Positions 6,151 to 7,326 of a stretch of DNA of 7,326 nt are shown piece after piece. Source of the stretch: Smithellaceae bacterium. GTDB lineage: Bacteria; Desulfobacterota; Syntrophia; Syntrophales; Smithellaceae. The notes below the pieces were generated by a model. The model was given only the letters and a program-made list of their open reading frames with translations. It was not told the origin of the DNA and made no database searches. Each line of letters opens with the position of its first letter. The stretch's first letter is position 1. A program made the translations under genes and the position numbers. The DNA is taken from assembly GCA_028704195.1 (NCBI GenBank), contig JAQVLL010000093.1, positions 1 to 7,326 on the forward strand, written 5' to 3'.

Positions 6151-7194
6151 ATGAATTATCCGTCAATCCCACCTGTGGATCTGGATGCTGCAAACCACTC
6201 CCGAACACGGCAAAACCAGTTGACCAAGCCTCCCGGGAGTCTCGGAAGGCTTGAAGAAATCTCCATCCGACTGGCCGGAATGAAAGCTGATTCCTGTCCC
6301 TCCGTTTCCCGTAAAGCGGTCATCGTAATGGCTGCCGATCATGGAATAGCTGCGGAAGGAGTCAGCGCCTTTCCTGCCGAAGTCACAAAACAAATGGTAA
6401 TGAATTTCCTGCAGGGCGGAGCCGCCGTCAACGTCCTGGCGCGTCAGGCGGGGGCTTCATTGACGATTGTTGATATAGGTGTCGCCTCTGACTTTGATCC
6501 TTCCCTGCCCGGACTGCTGCACCGAAAGGTCGCGCGCGGTACACGCAACATGGCCCGCGGACCTGCTATGAACAGGAAAGAGGCCGAAAGAGCGATTGCT
6601 GTCGGCATGGAAGTGCTTGCCGGTGCTGCCGAAAACGGTCTTGACTTAATTGCAACCGGGGATATGGGAATAGGTAACACCACACCGTCATCGGCCATTG
6701 CGTCCGTTTTGACCGGATTGCCGGTTGCCGCGGTGACCGGGCGCGGCACCGGGCTTACTGACGCGGGACTGGCACACAAGGTGAAGGTGATCGAGCAGGC
6801 GATCGCCTTGAATAAGCCCGATCCGAAAGATGCGATGGATGTGCTGTGCAAAGTTGGAGGTCTGGAAATCGCGGGACTTGCTGGTGTAATAATTGCCGCG
6901 GCTGCCCGCCGCATCCCGGTTGTCGTGGACGGCTTTATCTCAACCGCCGCTGTCATGATCGCAAGCGGTCTGGTGCCGGATGTGCGCCATTATTTATTTG
7001 GCTCTCATGAATCGGTGGAAATCGGTCACCGGGTTATGCACAAACATCTCGGACTGACTCCACTCATTAATTTGAATCTGTGTCTGGGAGAAGGAACCGG
7101 GGCGGTGCTGACGTTTCACCTGATCGAAGCCGCGTCCCGTATCCTCAAGGAAATGGCGACATTTGCCGAGGCAGGGATAAACGATCAGGGATAA
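6151..7194 (+). CDS. cobT: Nicotinate-nucleotide--dimethylbenzimidazole phosphoribosyltransferase CobT
   Basis: Cytoplasmic enzyme that transfers phosphoribose from nicotinate mononucleotide to a lower-ligand base such as 5,6-dimethylbenzimidazole, giving the alpha-ribazole phosphate that is joined to the corrin ring. At 347 residues it is of normal length. Characteristic stretches are LTKPPGSLGRLEEI (24-37), VIVMAADHGIAAEGVSAFP (57-75), FLQGGAAVNVLARQAGA (86-102), TGDMGIGNTTPSSA (169-182), GRGTGLTDAGLAHK (197-210), VVVDGFISTAAVMIA (257-271) and NLNLCLGEGTGA (307-318). E314 in LGEGTGA matches the catalytic base (E317 in Salmonella CobT). The ATG has AAAGGAAA (6138-6145) at good distance. It is 16 nt downstream of btuF and probably co-transcribed. 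With an uptake system it implies salvage or remodelling of imported corrinoids. Which base it prefers cannot be read from the sequence. Confidence 0.96.
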   Translation: MNYPSIPPVDLDAANHSRTRQNQLTKPPGSLGRLEEISIRLAGMKADSCPSVSRKAVIVMAADHGIAAEGVSAFPAEVTKQMVMNFLQGGAAVNVLARQAGASLTIVDIGVASDFDPSLPGLLHRKVARGTRNMARGPAMNRKEAERAIAVGMEVLAGAAENGLDLIATGDMGIGNTTPSSAIASVLTGLPVAAVTGRGTGLTDAGLAHKVKVIEQAIALNKPDPKDAMDVLCKVGGLEIAGLAGVIIAAAARRIPVVVDGFISTAAVMIASGLVPDVRHYLFGSHESVEIGHRVMHKHLGLTPLINLNLCLGEGTGAVLTFHLIEAASRILKEMATFAEAGINDQG

Positions 7195-7210
7195 AGGTTC
7201 AAGGTTCAAG
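7194..7210 (+). repeat. Heptamer tandem repeat AAGGTTC x 2.4
   Basis: AAGGTTC occurs at 7194-7200 and 7201-7207, followed by AAG. It begins on the last base of the cobT stop and lies 16 nt from the transposase end. It may be a short tandem array present before the insertion, or part of the insertion sequence edge; the window does not decide. Confidence 0.6.
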
Positions 7211-7225
7211 CGACTGTATTGAAAG

Positions 7226-7326
7226 TCAAGCACGGACCTCCCTAAATTTTGGGTGATAAAGTTCATTGTTCTTTACCATAGCATTGAGCGTAATCAGTAA
7301 TTTACGCATGCAGGCCGTAAGCGCGA
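7226..7326 (-). mobile_element. C-terminal end of an IS110-family transposase (partial, off the window)
   Basis: On the minus strand the last 32 codons of a gene read ALTACMRKLLITLNAMVKN, then NELYHPKFREVRA and a TGA stop (plus-strand TCA at 7226-7228). The core ACMRKLL-LNAM is typical of the end of IS110/IS116/IS902 transposases, DEDD/serine-type enzymes whose target choice is set by a bridge RNA. The rest lies beyond 7326, so it cannot be told whether the copy is intact. The gene converges on cobT with only 31 nt between the two stops, so the element edge must lie between about 7195 and 7225. That leaves no room for a long non-coding stretch on this side. Identity rests on a short piece and is moderately secure. 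Confidence 0.75.

Noticed and set aside
6444..6956. Minus-strand open frame of 170 codons inside cobT
   Set aside because: It is rich in A, S and P as expected from the reverse of a GC-rich gene, and it lies wholly antisense to a clear cobT.
1..7326. CRISPR arrays, tRNA or rRNA genes
   Set aside because: No regularly spaced repeats and no tRNA or rRNA signature sequences were seen on either strand.

Overview
This window is a corrinoid (vitamin B12) acquisition and salvage locus from a Gram-negative bacterium. Five genes read left to right: btuC (permease), btuD (ATPase), btuB (TonB-dependent outer-membrane receptor), btuF (periplasmic binding protein) and cobT (lower-ligand base phosphoribosyltransferase). 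A well-conserved cobalamin riboswitch fills the gap between btuD and btuB. The receptor and periplasmic binding protein require an outer membrane. Gene style, moderately high GC and the IS110-type remnant would fit an anaerobic deltaproteobacterium (Desulfobacterota/Syntrophales-like), but that placement is an impression and not a proof.

Layout. Positions 1-109 hold, on the minus strand, a broken piece of a chitobiase/beta-hexosaminidase C-terminal-type domain. It stops exactly where a plus-strand SagB-type nitroreductase begins (107-685), which points to a rearrangement or assembly junction. A 122-nt gap then leads to a very strong Shine-Dalgarno (808-815) ahead of btuC, whose likely true start is a non-standard codon. 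btuC and btuD overlap by one base (TAATG). The riboswitch (about 2625-2785) includes a visible L5-L13 kissing-loop pairing and lies just upstream of the btuB ribosome binding site. After btuB come two compact hairpins, the second of a REP-like kind, then a leader of about 155 nt with nothing recognisable, then btuF and, 16 nt later, cobT. Past cobT there is a short heptamer repeat and the C-terminal end of an IS110-family transposase on the minus strand, running off the window.

How it works together. BtuB would take corrinoids across the outer membrane using TonB energy. BtuF would capture them in the periplasm and deliver them to BtuCD for ATP-driven import. CobT would activate a lower-ligand base so that incomplete or foreign corrinoids could be rebuilt into the preferred cobamide. 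The riboswitch should turn btuB down when cobalamin is plentiful, and possibly btuF and cobT too if they share its transcript. btuCD lies upstream of the switch and cannot be controlled by this copy. The nitroreductase has no proven link to the pathway.

No wholly new system is evident. The points most worth checking are the left-hand junction, the btuC start codon, the position of the riboswitch inside the locus, the repeat-built linker of BtuB and the nitroreductase next to the transporter.
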